Part shown: positions 42,410 through 52,698 of the stretch, piece after piece
Numbering within the stretch: the stretch's first letter is position 1
How the letters are laid out: every line of letters begins with the position of its first letter
From: an uncultured Alphaproteobacteria bacterium
Lineage (GTDB): Bacteria; Pseudomonadota; Alphaproteobacteria; Rhodobacterales; Rhodobacteraceae
DNA: 62,913 bases
Reading direction: 5' to 3'
Assembly: GCA_902533625.1 (NCBI GenBank)
Contig: CACAMI010000010.1
Span: 1 to 62,913 of the forward strand
Translations under genes and position numbers: made by a program
Notes under the pieces: generated by a model
The model's database searches: none
What the model was told of the DNA's origin: nothing
What the model saw: only the letters and a program-made list of their open reading frames with translations

Positions 42410-44062
42410 ATGAACTTGAAAATATGCTTGGCCCAGTTAAATCCGACCCTTGGTGATCTGGAGTATAATACTGAAAAGGCATTAGCGGTAGTTTTTAAGG
42501 CCAAAAAAAGAAATGTTGATTTAGTTGTTTTCCCAGAAATGTTTGTTTCGGGTTATCAGTTGCAAGACTTGGTACTGAAAGAGCAATTTCTTAGCGATGT
42601 GAAACTTTGCTTAAAAGAAATGTGTGATAAAGTCTCAGAAGGTCCTACTGTTCTAATAGGAGCTCCTGAGATTGAAAATGGTAAAATATATAACAGTTAC
42701 TTTTGTATGGATCATGGGTCAATCTCTGTAGCCGCCCGCAAATATCACCTTCCGAACACAGATATTTTTGATGAGCGCCGTTATTTCAATAAAGACTCTT
42801 TAGCCAAACCAATTAAGGTTTTGGGCATTAATGTCGGCACGCCAATATGTGAAGATATTTGGTACCCTGATGTTATCGAATATATGGTCAACGAAGGTGC
42901 CACAATAATAATATCTCCCAATGGGTCGCCATACAGTAGGGGAAAAGTTCAACTTAGGCATAAGCTCGCAGCTTTAAGAGCAAAAGAAAATAAAATCCCA
43001 CTTATATATTTAAACCTTGTTGGAGGACAAGATGATCAAGTTTTTGATGGGGGAAGCTTCGTGGTGGGGAAGAATGGGAAAATTTTATACGCCATGCCCC
43101 AATTCGAGGAAGCGACTTCTATCGTTGAGTTCAATAACGGTATAATTCATAATTTGGATGGAGAAGTTACTTCAAATATAATTGAGAATGAAAATTCTCA
43201 AGACTATAGAGCAATGTGCCTAGCATTGGAGGATTATGTAAAAAAATCAGGGTTCTCCAAAGTCCTTATTGGACTTTCTGGCGGTATAGATTCGGCTCTG
43301 GTTACTGCCATTGCGGTAGATGCTTTGGGTGCGGAAAATGTATTATGTGTAAGGCTACCGTCTATTTATTCATCAGAAGGATCTTTAATAGATGCTGAGG
43401 CTATGGCTGAGATCTTAGGTTGCAGATTAGATACTGTTGCAATAGGTGATATAAATGAGGAAATTTTAAGGGCACTTAATCCGCTTTTTGAAGGCACAAA
43501 AAACGGACTTGCAGAGGAAAATATTCAGGCCCGAATTCGTGGCTTATTACTAATGGCAATGTCCAATAAGTTTAATTGTTTGCTTTTAACTACGGGAAAT
43601 AAATCTGAAGTTGCTGTTGGGTATTCCACTATATATGGAGATATGGCCGGAGGCTATAATCCAATAAAAGATTTATATAAGACCAGAGTATATAATATCT
43701 CAAAATGGAGAAATAAAAATCATCTGAGTTGGATGCAAGGGCCTAAGGGAATTGTTATCCCAAATACGATAATAAACAAAGCTCCGTCAGCCGAACTGCG
43801 ACCTGATCAGAAAGATCAAGATAGTCTGCCTCCATATAGTCTTTTGGACGCAATTTTAGAGGGGCTTATTGAAGAAGATTTATCAGTTGGAGATTTGGTG
43901 AATAGGGGATTTGATAAAGAGACAGTTAAGGCTATAGAATCATTAATTTATGGTTCTGAGCACAAGAGATATCAAGCTGCTCCTGGTGTACACTTGACTG
44001 ACAAATCATTTTGGCTGGGCCGAAGATATCCCATAATACAAAAATGGAGAGATAAGTCATGA
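42410..44062 (+). CDS. nadE: Glutamine-dependent NAD+ synthetase
   Basis: 550 residues. The N-terminal nitrilase-type glutaminase has the triad E44 (FPEMF), K112 (RKYHLP) and C148 (TPICED), numbered from the GTG one codon earlier; the C-terminal ATP-pyrophosphatase has SGGIDS (291-296). Amidates deamido-NAD. The start is unclear: GTG 42,407 and ATG 42,410 both lie too close to the AAGG at 42,404, while TTG 42,416 has better spacing and would give the usual MKICLAQLNP. The 247-bp region to the MORN gene is the divergent promoter region; no other gene is seen there. Confidence 0.95.
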   Translation: MNLKICLAQLNPTLGDLEYNTEKALAVVFKAKKRNVDLVVFPEMFVSGYQLQDLVLKEQFLSDVKLCLKEMCDKVSEGPTVLIGAPEIENGKIYNSYFCMDHGSISVAARKYHLPNTDIFDERRYFNKDSLAKPIKVLGINVGTPICEDIWYPDVIEYMVNEGATIIISPNGSPYSRGKVQLRHKLAALRAKENKIPLIYLNLVGGQDDQVFDGGSFVVGKNGKILYAMPQFEEATSIVEFNNGIIHNLDGEVTSNIIENENSQDYRAMCLALEDYVKKSGFSKVLIGLSGGIDSALVTAIAVDALGAENVLCVRLPSIYSSEGSLIDAEAMAEILGCRLDTVAIGDINEEILRALNPLFEGTKNGLAEENIQARIRGLLLMAMSNKFNCLLLTTGNKSEVAVGYSTIYGDMAGGYNPIKDLYKTRVYNISKWRNKNHLSWMQGPKGIVIPNTIINKAPSAELRPDQKDQDSLPPYSLLDAILEGLIEEDLSVGDLVNRGFDKETVKAIESLIYGSEHKRYQAAPGVHLTDKSFWLGRRYPIIQKWRDKS

Positions 44063-45387
44063 TTATTACTAGATTTGCCCCATCTCCAACTGGGTTTTTG
44101 CATATAGGAAATTTAAGAACGGCTATTTTTAATTTTTTGGCGACAAGAAAAGAAGGTGGAAAATTTATCTTACGATTAGATGATACAGACTCAAGTAGAT
44201 CAAAAAAGGAATTTGTTGACCAGGTAAAAGAAGATCTAAATTGGTTGGGAATTTGTTGGGACCAGGAATTTTCTCAATCTGACCATATAAAACGTTATGA
44301 TTCTATAAGGAAAGAGCTCGTGGAAATGGGGAGAGTTTATGAGTGTTTTGAGACGCCAGCTGAATTAGATTTGAAAAAAAAGAAGCTTTTAAGCATGGGC
44401 AAGCCTCCAGTTTATGACAGGGCTTCATTGCTGCTTTCTGAGAAGGAGAAAGAAAAATTAAGATCCGAAAAGCCTAGTTATTGGAGGTTTAAATTGAATA
44501 ACGAAGTTGTAGAGTGGAGGGACTCAATTCTGGGTAATCAGTCTATAAATCCTTCGTCAGTTTCTGATCCAGTTATAGTTAAAGCAGATGGCCAATATCT
44601 CTATACTCTAGCTTCAGTTGTAGATGATATTGATTATGGTGTTACAGATATCATAAGAGGTTCTGATCATGTAACTAATACTGCAGTTCAAATACAAATC
44701 TTTAAAGCATTATCTAAGCCAGTCCCAAATTTTGGACACCATTCATTACTCATTGATCTTGATGGTAAGGCGCTATCTAAGAGAGATGGATCTTTAAATT
44801 TGAAAACTTTGAAAAATAGTGGGATAGAGCCTATGGCCATTGTATCCTTATTAGTTTCTTTAGGTTCAGCACATTCTATTGAACTTTATAAGAATTTTAA
44901 AGATATTTTTGATACATTTGATTTGGCTTCTCTCAGCAAAGCACCTGCCAAACTTAATATATCTTCTCTTAATGCACTTTCACAAAAAGCTGTTCAGGAA
45001 CTTTCTATTAACGAAGTAGAAGATTATATTTCTTCTATCGGAGTCCCAAAAGGTTTGTCTAGAAACTTCTGGGATATGGCCAAGGAAAATATTTCAACAA
45101 AGAACGATATGGAAGAACTTTGGAAGATTTGTAAAAGAGATGTGGAGTTAGATAAAGCAGATCCAGATTATGAATTCTTGCAGAAAGCATTTTCGTTATT
45201 GAGAGACCTTCATAAAGAACCTGAACCTTGGAAATTATGGACCGAAAAGGTCAAAAAAGTTTCTCAAAGAAAGGGAAAAGATTTATATTTACCATTAAGG
45301 TACGCTCTGACTGGGAGTACTTCTGGTCCAGATATGAATAAGCTCTTGCCTATAATGCTTTTAAATAATTTGCAAATTATCGAGTAA
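44059..45387 (+). CDS. gltX: Glutamyl-tRNA synthetase
   Basis: 442 residues. HIGN at 15-18 (HIGH motif) and ALSKRDGS (KMSKS type). The length fits the shorter alphaproteobacterial GluRS form; many alphaproteobacteria have two, one charging tRNA-Gln with Glu for later amidation by GatCAB. ATGA overlap with nadE. The 3' end overlaps the convergent ettA gene by 11 bp. Confidence 0.93.
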   Translation: MIITRFAPSPTGFLHIGNLRTAIFNFLATRKEGGKFILRLDDTDSSRSKKEFVDQVKEDLNWLGICWDQEFSQSDHIKRYDSIRKELVEMGRVYECFETPAELDLKKKKLLSMGKPPVYDRASLLLSEKEKEKLRSEKPSYWRFKLNNEVVEWRDSILGNQSINPSSVSDPVIVKADGQYLYTLASVVDDIDYGVTDIIRGSDHVTNTAVQIQIFKALSKPVPNFGHHSLLIDLDGKALSKRDGSLNLKTLKNSGIEPMAIVSLLVSLGSAHSIELYKNFKDIFDTFDLASLSKAPAKLNISSLNALSQKAVQELSINEVEDYISSIGVPKGLSRNFWDMAKENISTKNDMEELWKICKRDVELDKADPDYEFLQKAFSLLRDLHKEPEPWKLWTEKVKKVSQRKGKDLYLPLRYALTGSTSGPDMNKLLPIMLLNNLQIIE

Positions 45388-47041
45388 ATTTCTTATATTT
45401 GGCGTTATTATTTAGATAATTTTCACCCAAGCGTTTTATCTTGTCTTCTTCATATAATTCAAAATTCCCCTCAAACCAATCTATGGTTCCTTCTCCTTCA
45501 AAGGATAAAATATGTGTGCAAATTCTATCTAGAAAAAATCTGTCATGGCTAATCACCATTGCGCATCCAGAAAAATTAATTAAGGAGTCTTCTAGGGCCC
45601 TCAATGTCTCTACATCTAAGTCATTGGTAGGTTCATCCAGAAGGAGAACGTTGCCCCCATCCTTAAGTAACTTCGCCAGATGAACCCGATTTCGCTCTCC
45701 TCCAGATAAGGAATGGATTTTTTTCTGCTGATCTCCACCCTTGAAATTGAATGAACTACAATAACCTCGAGAATTAACTTCTGCATCGCCTAATTTAATT
45801 ATATCGTTGCCACAAGATATTTCTTCCCAAACTGAATTGCTACCCTCAAGGGAATCTCTAGATTGGTCAACATAAGAAAGCTTAACAGTTTCGCCGATAT
45901 CAATAGATCCCATGTCTGGGTTTTCCAATCCGGTAATCATCCGAAAAAGAGTGGATTTTCCAGCACCATTTGCCCCGATTACACCTATTATGCCTCCCGG
46001 GGGAAGAGAAAATGATAATTCACTCAAAAGAATTTTGTCACCGTAGCTTTTTGAAATTTTTTCCAGATTAATTACTTTTTGACCCAACCTTGGGCCGTTT
46101 GGTATTACTATTTGAGCTGTCCCAACTTTTTCTTTCTCCGATCTGGACGCCATTTCATGGTATGCACTAATTCTAGCTTTTTGCTTCACTTGCCTAGCTT
46201 TTGCCGATTGACGCATCCATTCAAGTTCCCGATTCAAGGTACCACTTCTGTTTTTCTCCTCTCGATCTTCTTGCTCAATTCTCTTCGCTTTTTGCTCCAG
46301 CCAACTGGAATAATTGCCTTCGTATGGTATTCCGTTACCTCTGTCTAACTCAAGAATCCAGCTTGTTATTTTATCGAGAAAATAACGGTCGTGAGTAACA
46401 ATTAATATTGTACCTTTATAATTGATTAGGTGATTTTGAAGCCAAGCTACAGTTTCAGCATCCAAATGGTTAGTAGGTTCGTCCAAAAGTAGAAGTTCTG
46501 GATCTTCTAGTAATAATTTGCATAAAGCCACCCTTCTTTTTTCACCACCAGACAGGGTATCAATTTTTGCATCTGAAGGTGGGCATCTTAATGCTTCCAT
46601 AGCTATATCAACTTTACTATCAATTTCCCACAGATCATCAGCGTCTATTTTGTCTTGTAGCTCAGTCATGAGCTGCATTAATTCATCTGTGTAGTTTTCG
46701 CCTACTTGAACTGCCACTTCATTGAATTTTTCCAACAAAGCTTTTTTTTCTTTTATAGCCTGGTTAATATTGTCTCTAACATTTAAATTTGGATCCAACT
46801 CTGGTTCCTGCGGTAAATATCCAACTTTCACGCCCTTTGCTGCCCAAGCTTCTCCTATAAACTCTTTATCAAGGCCAGCCATTATTTTCATTAAAGTTGA
46901 TTTCCCGGTTCCGTTTACACCGACCACGCCAATCTTTACTCCAGGTAAAAATGAAAGTCGTATATTTTCGAAAAGTTTCTTACCGCCAGGAAAAGTTTTC
47001 GAAACACCGTCCATATGAAAAACAAATTTATTACTGCTCAT
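45377..47041 (-). CDS. ettA: Energy-dependent translational throttle protein EttA (ABC-F)
   Basis: 554 residues. Two ABC cassettes: the first with GVNGTGKST (41-49) and LSGGEKRR, the second with GANGAGKST and LSGGERNR, joined by a charged linker with the EttA arm and no membrane domain. Binds the ribosomal E site and gates translation by ATP level. Its start codon overlaps the possible nadD start on the other strand. Confidence 0.95.
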   Translation of the reverse strand: MSSNKFVFHMDGVSKTFPGGKKLFENIRLSFLPGVKIGVVGVNGTGKSTLMKIMAGLDKEFIGEAWAAKGVKVGYLPQEPELDPNLNVRDNINQAIKEKKALLEKFNEVAVQVGENYTDELMQLMTELQDKIDADDLWEIDSKVDIAMEALRCPPSDAKIDTLSGGEKRRVALCKLLLEDPELLLLDEPTNHLDAETVAWLQNHLINYKGTILIVTHDRYFLDKITSWILELDRGNGIPYEGNYSSWLEQKAKRIEQEDREEKNRSGTLNRELEWMRQSAKARQVKQKARISAYHEMASRSEKEKVGTAQIVIPNGPRLGQKVINLEKISKSYGDKILLSELSFSLPPGGIIGVIGANGAGKSTLFRMITGLENPDMGSIDIGETVKLSYVDQSRDSLEGSNSVWEEISCGNDIIKLGDAEVNSRGYCSSFNFKGGDQQKKIHSLSGGERNRVHLAKLLKDGGNVLLLDEPTNDLDVETLRALEDSLINFSGCAMVISHDRFFLDRICTHILSFEGEGTIDWFEGNFELYEEDKIKRLGENYLNNNAKYKKFTR

Positions 47042-47735
47042 GAGTTGCCCTTATAGAAATAATTTTGAAATTCATATCGATATTAAGTATTATCATCAAC
47101 AAAATAATTTTGCCAAGAAAGTTTGGTTCCATCTATTGGACTGGAAATTTTATGGGAGACTTCAAATAAAGAAAAAAATACAAAAAAGGAGAATTGGGCT
47201 TCTAGGAGGGTCATTCAACCCACCACATTTAGGGCATCTTCATATCTCTAACCAGGCTATAAAGATTATTGGTTTGAACGAAGTTTGGTGGATTATTTCT
47301 CCTAAAAACCCTTTGAAGACCGATTATAGTTTTAATTATACTAAAAGGTTAGAGGCTTGCAGGAAGCTTTTAAAAAAGTCGAACATAAAAGTTTCTGAGG
47401 TAGAAAAAATAACAGGAAGTTATTACTCAAGTGATACGATTAAAATATTAAAGAAGAAGTACCCAAGAGTACAATTTGTTTGGTTAATAGGGGCAGACAA
47501 TATGCATTCTTTTCATAAGTGGGAGAAATGGGATAATATTTTTATAGAGCTTCCGATAGCTATTTTTGCTAGACCTAATAACCAACTGAAGGCAGGGTTG
47601 TCATTAGCAGCACAAAAATACTTTAAGAAAAGAGTCCATCCTAGGAATTTGTTAAATGGTGTTAATCCAAGGTGGTCAATGCAAATTGGCCCTCAGGTTA
47701 ATATGTCTTCAACGCAGTTAAGGTCTGATAATTAG
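47040..47735 (+). CDS. nadD: Nicotinate-nucleotide adenylyltransferase
   Basis: 231 residues from ATG 47,040. The conserved part begins at residue 52 (IGLLGGSFNPPHLGHLH, with the HxGH motif) and continues to GADNMHSFHKWEKW. No internal ATG lies before it, so either the 50-residue basic extension is real or a non-ATG start (for example TTG in HLLDW) is used; the extension is not usual for the family. Makes deamido-NAD from nicotinate mononucleotide, just before NadE. Overlaps the end of the TerB-like gene by 4 bp. Confidence 0.9.
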   Translation: MSCPYRNNFEIHIDIKYYHQQNNFAKKVWFHLLDWKFYGRLQIKKKIQKRRIGLLGGSFNPPHLGHLHISNQAIKIIGLNEVWWIISPKNPLKTDYSFNYTKRLEACRKLLKKSNIKVSEVEKITGSYYSSDTIKILKKKYPRVQFVWLIGADNMHSFHKWEKWDNIFIELPIAIFARPNNQLKAGLSLAAQKYFKKRVHPRNLLNGVNPRWSMQIGPQVNMSSTQLRSDN

Positions 47736-48166
47736 GTGTCCAGCAAGTGCCTGGCTCTCGCGCCTCTTTCAATGGCGGCTCCATGGAGGCGATCAATATT
47801 TAATTCATAACGTATCTCTTGTAAGAATCTTAGCTCAATCTCTTGAAGCATTCCATCAGCAGCTGCTACATCACATGCTAATGCATAAGCTGTTTCAAAA
47901 AGTCTTTGAGGTAATGATTGTTCTATTAATCCAAAAAGAGCTTCTAAACCATCTTCTTCCTCAAAGATATCAAAAACTGTCTGAGCTATTATTTTTATTC
48001 TACGCTTATCGTATCCAGAAAAAATCGGAAGATGTTCTACAATGCGAATAATTGATAGTAATTCACGCTTTGACACCTTGTCATCCGATGCACTTACTGC
48101 AACCATTATAGAAACCAAGGCATCTTGAGAACTCATAATTGATAAATCTTTAATTTTATTAACCAT
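47732..48166 (-). CDS. TerB-family (tellurite-resistance-like) protein
   Basis: 144 residues, all alpha. Acidic pairs in ASDDKVSKREL and AAADGMLQEIE match the metal-binding repeats of the TerB/DjlA domain. No other ter genes are near, so a tellurite role is not implied; stand-alone TerB domains are common in alphaproteobacteria and of unknown function. Confidence 0.8.
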   Translation of the reverse strand: MVNKIKDLSIMSSQDALVSIMVAVSASDDKVSKRELLSIIRIVEHLPIFSGYDKRRIKIIAQTVFDIFEEEDGLEALFGLIEQSLPQRLFETAYALACDVAAADGMLQEIELRFLQEIRYELNIDRLHGAAIERGARARHLLDT

Positions 48167-48275
48167 AAATTCTCCAAAAGTTTTGCTCTAACATATTGAC
48201 GGTTTGACCAACTATCAATACTAACTAAGTTTATTATCTATGACACGTTAAAAAGTACATCAAGGGTAAAAAAAG

Positions 48276-49892
48276 ATGGAACAGTCAACATCTAATCATG
48301 GAAAAGCGCTTACTGATTTAGGAATGGATAGTAAGGCATGGCCTTTCATTGAGGCACAAAATTTACTTAAAAGGCTTCAAAAGGTAAATTTTAGCAAAGA
48401 TTATATTGTGTTTGAAACAGGCTATGGGCCATCGGGCTTGCCACATATCGGAACTTTTGGCGAAGTTGCGCGAACTGTCATGGTGCAAAGAGCATTTGAG
48501 TTAATATCTGATATTCCAACAAAATTAATTTGTTTTTCAGATGATTTAGATGGCTTAAGAAAGGTACCTACGAATGTTCCAAACGCCGAAATGCTTCACC
48601 AAGATATAGACCTGCCACTATCTAAAGTGCGTGATCCATTTGGAGTAGCAAGCAGCTTCGCTGAATATAATAATTCGAAGTTATGTGAGTTCCTGGATAG
48701 TTTTAACTTTACCTATCAATTTTTGTCCTCAACAGAATGTTATAAATCAGGAAAATTTGATGAAGCACTCCTTATAATTCTGGATAGGTATGATAAGATA
48801 ATGGACATAATGTTGCCTTCTTTGGGTGATGAGCGGAAAAAGACATACTCTCCTTTTCTGCCAATCAGTCCAAAAACTGGTCAAGTTTTGCAAACAGAGA
48901 TCATCGAACTAAATACCAAAAAAGGCTCTATAATTTATGTGGAGCCTGATGGTGAAAAAATAGAAATTCCTGCTACTGGAGGTAACGTAAAGCTCCAATG
49001 GAAGCCTGATTGGGCGATGAGATGGTGGGCCTTGGGAGTAGATTATGAAATGCATGGAAAAGACCTAATTCCTTCGGCTGATTTGGCACAGAAAGTTTGC
49101 AAAGTACTTGGCTCAAACGGGCCTTCTTTATTTCGTTATGAACTTTTTCTTGATGAGGCAGGGCAGAAAATTTCGAAATCAAAAGGCAATGGGTTGGCTA
49201 TTGAAGATTGGTTAAAATATGCTGGACCGGAATCACTAAGTTTTTTTATGTACCAGAAACCTAAGACGGCAAAGAGGTTGCATTTTGATGTTATTCCAAG
49301 AGCTGTAGACGAATATTTCCAACATCTAAAAACATTTTCCTCACAAACTAATTTAGATCAGTTGTCAAATCCAATATGGCACATTCATGGACAGAACCCG
49401 CCTAACGACGGAATGCCTTTTTCTTTTACAATGCTTTTGAACTTGGTGTCAGCTTCTAATTCATCTTCGGAGGATCAACTGTGGAGCTTTATAGAAAAAT
49501 ACAATCCTAAACTTAGTAGCAATGAAAACCCTAGCCTATCTCTAGCTGTTAAATTTGCTGTAAAATATTTTAAGGATTTTGTGGAACCTAAAAAAAAGTT
49601 TCGAGAGCCTGATGATAAAGAGAAGAAGGCTTTGATAGATCTCGCAAGTAGGCTAGGTTTGTTTAGCGGTGACCCCGACCCTTCAGAACTTCAAAAGATA
49701 ATATTTGCGGTTGGAAGGGATCACGAGTTCGAACCACTAAGAGATTGGTTTACGGCACTTTATGAAACTCTTTTAGGCTCTTCAGAGGGCCCGCGTTTCG
49801 GAGGTTTTACAGCTCTATACGGAATAGACAAAACAATAAATCTAATCAATTCGTGCTTGGCTGGAGATCTCTTAAAAAAGGAAATTAATTGA
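48276..49892 (+). CDS. lysK: Lysyl-tRNA synthetase, class I
   Basis: 538 residues. Class I signature PHIGT (56-60) and KISKS (298-302), with the LysK-specific stretch TGYGPSGLPHIGTFGEVARTVMVQ. Replaces the class II LysS in many alphaproteobacteria and archaea. It sits in a 110-bp spaced divergent arrangement with the TerB-like gene. Confidence 0.95.
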   Translation: MEQSTSNHGKALTDLGMDSKAWPFIEAQNLLKRLQKVNFSKDYIVFETGYGPSGLPHIGTFGEVARTVMVQRAFELISDIPTKLICFSDDLDGLRKVPTNVPNAEMLHQDIDLPLSKVRDPFGVASSFAEYNNSKLCEFLDSFNFTYQFLSSTECYKSGKFDEALLIILDRYDKIMDIMLPSLGDERKKTYSPFLPISPKTGQVLQTEIIELNTKKGSIIYVEPDGEKIEIPATGGNVKLQWKPDWAMRWWALGVDYEMHGKDLIPSADLAQKVCKVLGSNGPSLFRYELFLDEAGQKISKSKGNGLAIEDWLKYAGPESLSFFMYQKPKTAKRLHFDVIPRAVDEYFQHLKTFSSQTNLDQLSNPIWHIHGQNPPNDGMPFSFTMLLNLVSASNSSSEDQLWSFIEKYNPKLSSNENPSLSLAVKFAVKYFKDFVEPKKKFREPDDKEKKALIDLASRLGLFSGDPDPSELQKIIFAVGRDHEFEPLRDWFTALYETLLGSSEGPRFGGFTALYGIDKTINLINSCLAGDLLKKEIN

Positions 49893-49954
49893 AAAGCAGC
49901 TCTGGTTATGTAACCCTTGTATGTGGGCTTAAGCTTCATAAAGGAGAGACCTAA

Positions 49955-50398
49955 ATGTTCAGATGGTTGGCAACTTTGTTATCTTCTATTTTTATAGTAA
50001 GTTTTACTAACGTTTTTGCAGAAGACAGTAGCGAGTTTATCAAAACATTGGACCCTCCATTACAGGAAATTCAGGAAATTATATCTAAACAGATTTTAGC
50101 TTTTCGGCAGAATAATGCTGAGGAGGCATACGCTTTTGCGTCAAGCTTTATCAAGTCCAAATTTCCTTCACCTTCGCGTTTTATGGCCATGGTAAAGGGG
50201 TCCTATCCAATGATCTGGAATCCACAGGAATTCAAATTTATTGAGCAACGGGGGCACGCTAGCAATATAATTCAGCGCGTAGTTTTTACAGATGAAGACG
50301 ACAGCTTATTCTTTTTTGATTATTTGATGATCAAGTCAGAGGAGACTTGGGTCATACATGGAGTTTATCTGGTAGAAGCGGGTGGCGCTGGAGCATAA
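49955..50398 (+). CDS. DUF4864-family exported protein
   Basis: 147 residues. Signal peptide (WLATLLSSIFIVSFTNVFA) and a mature part with AFRQNNAEEAYAFAS ... SPSRFMAMVKGSYPMIW, the pattern of DUF4864, a cystatin/SnoaL-like periplasmic domain found in alphaproteobacteria. Function unknown. GGAGA lies upstream of ATG 49,955. Ends 3 bp from the convergent uvrB end. Confidence 0.8.
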   Translation: MFRWLATLLSSIFIVSFTNVFAEDSSEFIKTLDPPLQEIQEIISKQILAFRQNNAEEAYAFASSFIKSKFPSPSRFMAMVKGSYPMIWNPQEFKFIEQRGHASNIIQRVVFTDEDDSLFFFDYLMIKSEETWVIHGVYLVEAGGAGA

Positions 50399-50401
50399 AA
50401 G

Positions 50402-52570
50402 TTATTTTCTTACCACCTTACCTCTTACTACCCTTGTTCCAGCTGCGCCACCTTTTGAGCGGGATATTTTTGAAAGACCTTTTTTTGCACTACTTGGCTC
50501 CGTGATGTTTTCTAAATGATGCTGACGTATAAATGGGTTTATTCCAATTTCCAAATCCACATCTTCAAGTCTTTTTATTTCATCTCTAATGTTTGCAGCT
50601 TCCTCAAAATCTAGGTTTTCAGCTAATTCAAACATTTTCTTTCTTAAATTTTTAAGATGCTTCTCAAGGTTTTCACCAGCTTTAGGTGCATTCTTTAAAG
50701 CTGCTGTAACACGAGAAAAGTCGGTATCTGCTACAAAAACACCTTCCAAGACATCATTAACATTCTTTTTTATTGTTTCTGGAGTTATATTGTTTTCTTT
50801 ATTGTGGGTTAGTTGCCTTTCTCTTCTGCGGTCCGTTTCAACTAAAGCATTTTTAATACTTTTGGTCTCTTTATCCGCATAAAGAATTACTCTGCCCTCA
50901 ATATTTCTAGCCGCTCTTCCTATTGTTTGTATTAATGAAGTTTCAGAACGTAAGAAACCTTCCTTGTCAGCATCTAATATAGCAACCAGGCCACATTCAG
51001 GAATATCCAGGCCTTCTCTTAATAAGTTTATTCCCACTAAAACATCAAAAGCACCTAGTCGCAAATCTCTAAGAATTTCAATCCGTTCAATAGTATCGAT
51101 GTCTGAATGCATATAGCGTACTTTTATTTCGTTTTCGTGCAAATATTCTGTTAAATCTTCTGCCATTCTTTTTGTCAAAACAGTAACAAGTGTTCTGTGT
51201 CCATTTCTGGAAACCTTTCTTATTTCATATAACAGATCGTCGACTTGAGTTTTTATTGGCCTAATTTCAACTTCAGGGTCAATTAGACCTGTTGGCCGAA
51301 TGATTTGCTCTGTAAAAATACCCTCAGCTTCATTCATCTCCCAGTTACCTGGAGTCGCAGAAACAAAAATTGATTGTGGCCTCATCTTATCCCATTCTTC
51401 AAATTTTAATGGTCTATTATCTGTACATGATGGCAAGCGAAAGCCATGTTCTGCTAATGTAGATTTTCTTTTAAAATCGCCTTTGTACATTCCTCCAAGT
51501 TGAGGGACGGAGACATGACTTTCATCAGCAAATACAATTGCATTGTCTGGGATGTATTCGAATAGTGTTGGTGGTGGCTCACCCGGATTTCGACCAGTTA
51601 AATATCGTGAGTAGTTTTCAATACCACTACAAATTCCTGTAGCGTCAAGCATTTCAAGATCAAAATTTGTTCTTTGCTCTAATCTTTGGGCCTCAAGTAA
51701 TTTTCCTTCTTTTTCAAACCTCTTAACTATTTCTGTTAGTTCTGCTCTAATGCTTTTTATAGCCTGTTTTAAGGTAGGTCCTGGGGTGACGTAATGTGAA
51801 TTGGCGTAAATTCTTACTTGCTCAAGTGGTCCAACTTTTTGCCCTGTTAAGGGATCAATTTCGAAAATCTCTTCCAGCTCATCTCCAAAAAAGGACATTC
51901 TCCAGGCTCGATCTTCTAAGTGTGCCGGCCAGATTTCGACAGTATCTCCTCTTACCCTGAACGTACCTCGAACAAAACTGTGATCATTTCTGTTATATTG
52001 TAGAGCTACAAAATCTCGTAATATGTCTTTTTGTATATAATTCTCGCCTCTAAAAAAGTTTCTTGTCATTTCTGTATATGTTTCTACAGAGCCAATGCCG
52101 TAAATGCATGATACAGATGCAACTATCAGGACATCATCCCTCTCTAAAAGTGCTCTTGTCGCTGAATGTCTCATTCTGTCGATTTGTTCATTTATTTGGG
52201 CCTCTTTTTCTATATATGTGTCGGAGCGTGGCACATAGGCCTCAGGTTGGTAGTAGTCATAATATGAAACAAAATATTCAACAGCATTTTCTGGAAAGAA
52301 TGCTTTGAACTCTCCGTAAAGTTGGGCAGCTAGAGTTTTATTTGGCGCAAGAACGATTGCAGGCCGCTGGGTATGCTCAATTATCTTAGCCATTGTAAAC
52401 GTTTTCCCCGTTCCAGTTGCGCCAAGTAGCACCTGGCTTTTTTCCGAGGATTTCAACCCTTCTAGGAGTTCTTTAATTGCCCTTGGCTGATCCCCAGACG
52501 GTTCAAAAGAGGAATCAAGGGTAAATTTTTTTCCGCCTTCCAATTTTTTGTAAGTATTTGTTATACTCAT
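50402..52570 (-). CDS. uvrB: Excinuclease ABC subunit B
   Basis: 722 residues. Walker A GATGTGKT (50-57), the damage-probing beta-hairpin YYDYYQPEAYVP, helicase motifs (TVLTKRMAEDL, GRAARN) and a C-terminal UVR domain (about 630-665) for UvrC contact. A basic tail of about 40 residues follows, as in other alphaproteobacterial UvrB proteins. DNA nucleotide-excision repair. Confidence 0.97.
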   Translation of the reverse strand: MSITNTYKKLEGGKKFTLDSSFEPSGDQPRAIKELLEGLKSSEKSQVLLGATGTGKTFTMAKIIEHTQRPAIVLAPNKTLAAQLYGEFKAFFPENAVEYFVSYYDYYQPEAYVPRSDTYIEKEAQINEQIDRMRHSATRALLERDDVLIVASVSCIYGIGSVETYTEMTRNFFRGENYIQKDILRDFVALQYNRNDHSFVRGTFRVRGDTVEIWPAHLEDRAWRMSFFGDELEEIFEIDPLTGQKVGPLEQVRIYANSHYVTPGPTLKQAIKSIRAELTEIVKRFEKEGKLLEAQRLEQRTNFDLEMLDATGICSGIENYSRYLTGRNPGEPPPTLFEYIPDNAIVFADESHVSVPQLGGMYKGDFKRKSTLAEHGFRLPSCTDNRPLKFEEWDKMRPQSIFVSATPGNWEMNEAEGIFTEQIIRPTGLIDPEVEIRPIKTQVDDLLYEIRKVSRNGHRTLVTVLTKRMAEDLTEYLHENEIKVRYMHSDIDTIERIEILRDLRLGAFDVLVGINLLREGLDIPECGLVAILDADKEGFLRSETSLIQTIGRAARNIEGRVILYADKETKSIKNALVETDRRRERQLTHNKENNITPETIKKNVNDVLEGVFVADTDFSRVTAALKNAPKAGENLEKHLKNLRKKMFELAENLDFEEAANIRDEIKRLEDVDLEIGINPFIRQHHLENITEPSSAKKGLSKISRSKGGAAGTRVVRGKVVRK

Positions 52571-52698
52571 GAAGTAAGACCTTTAAATAATGTGCGGTAA
52601 GAGTGCATTTATTATTTAAACAATATAAATTTTTCTTTTCCAATTTAAAAGGTAACCCTATAATAAACTAGTAAGCAAATCTAAAGGTAAGGTAGTTA

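Noticed and set aside
47732-48166. Tellurite-resistance operon
   Set aside because: Only a lone TerB-type domain is present; no other ter genes are found.
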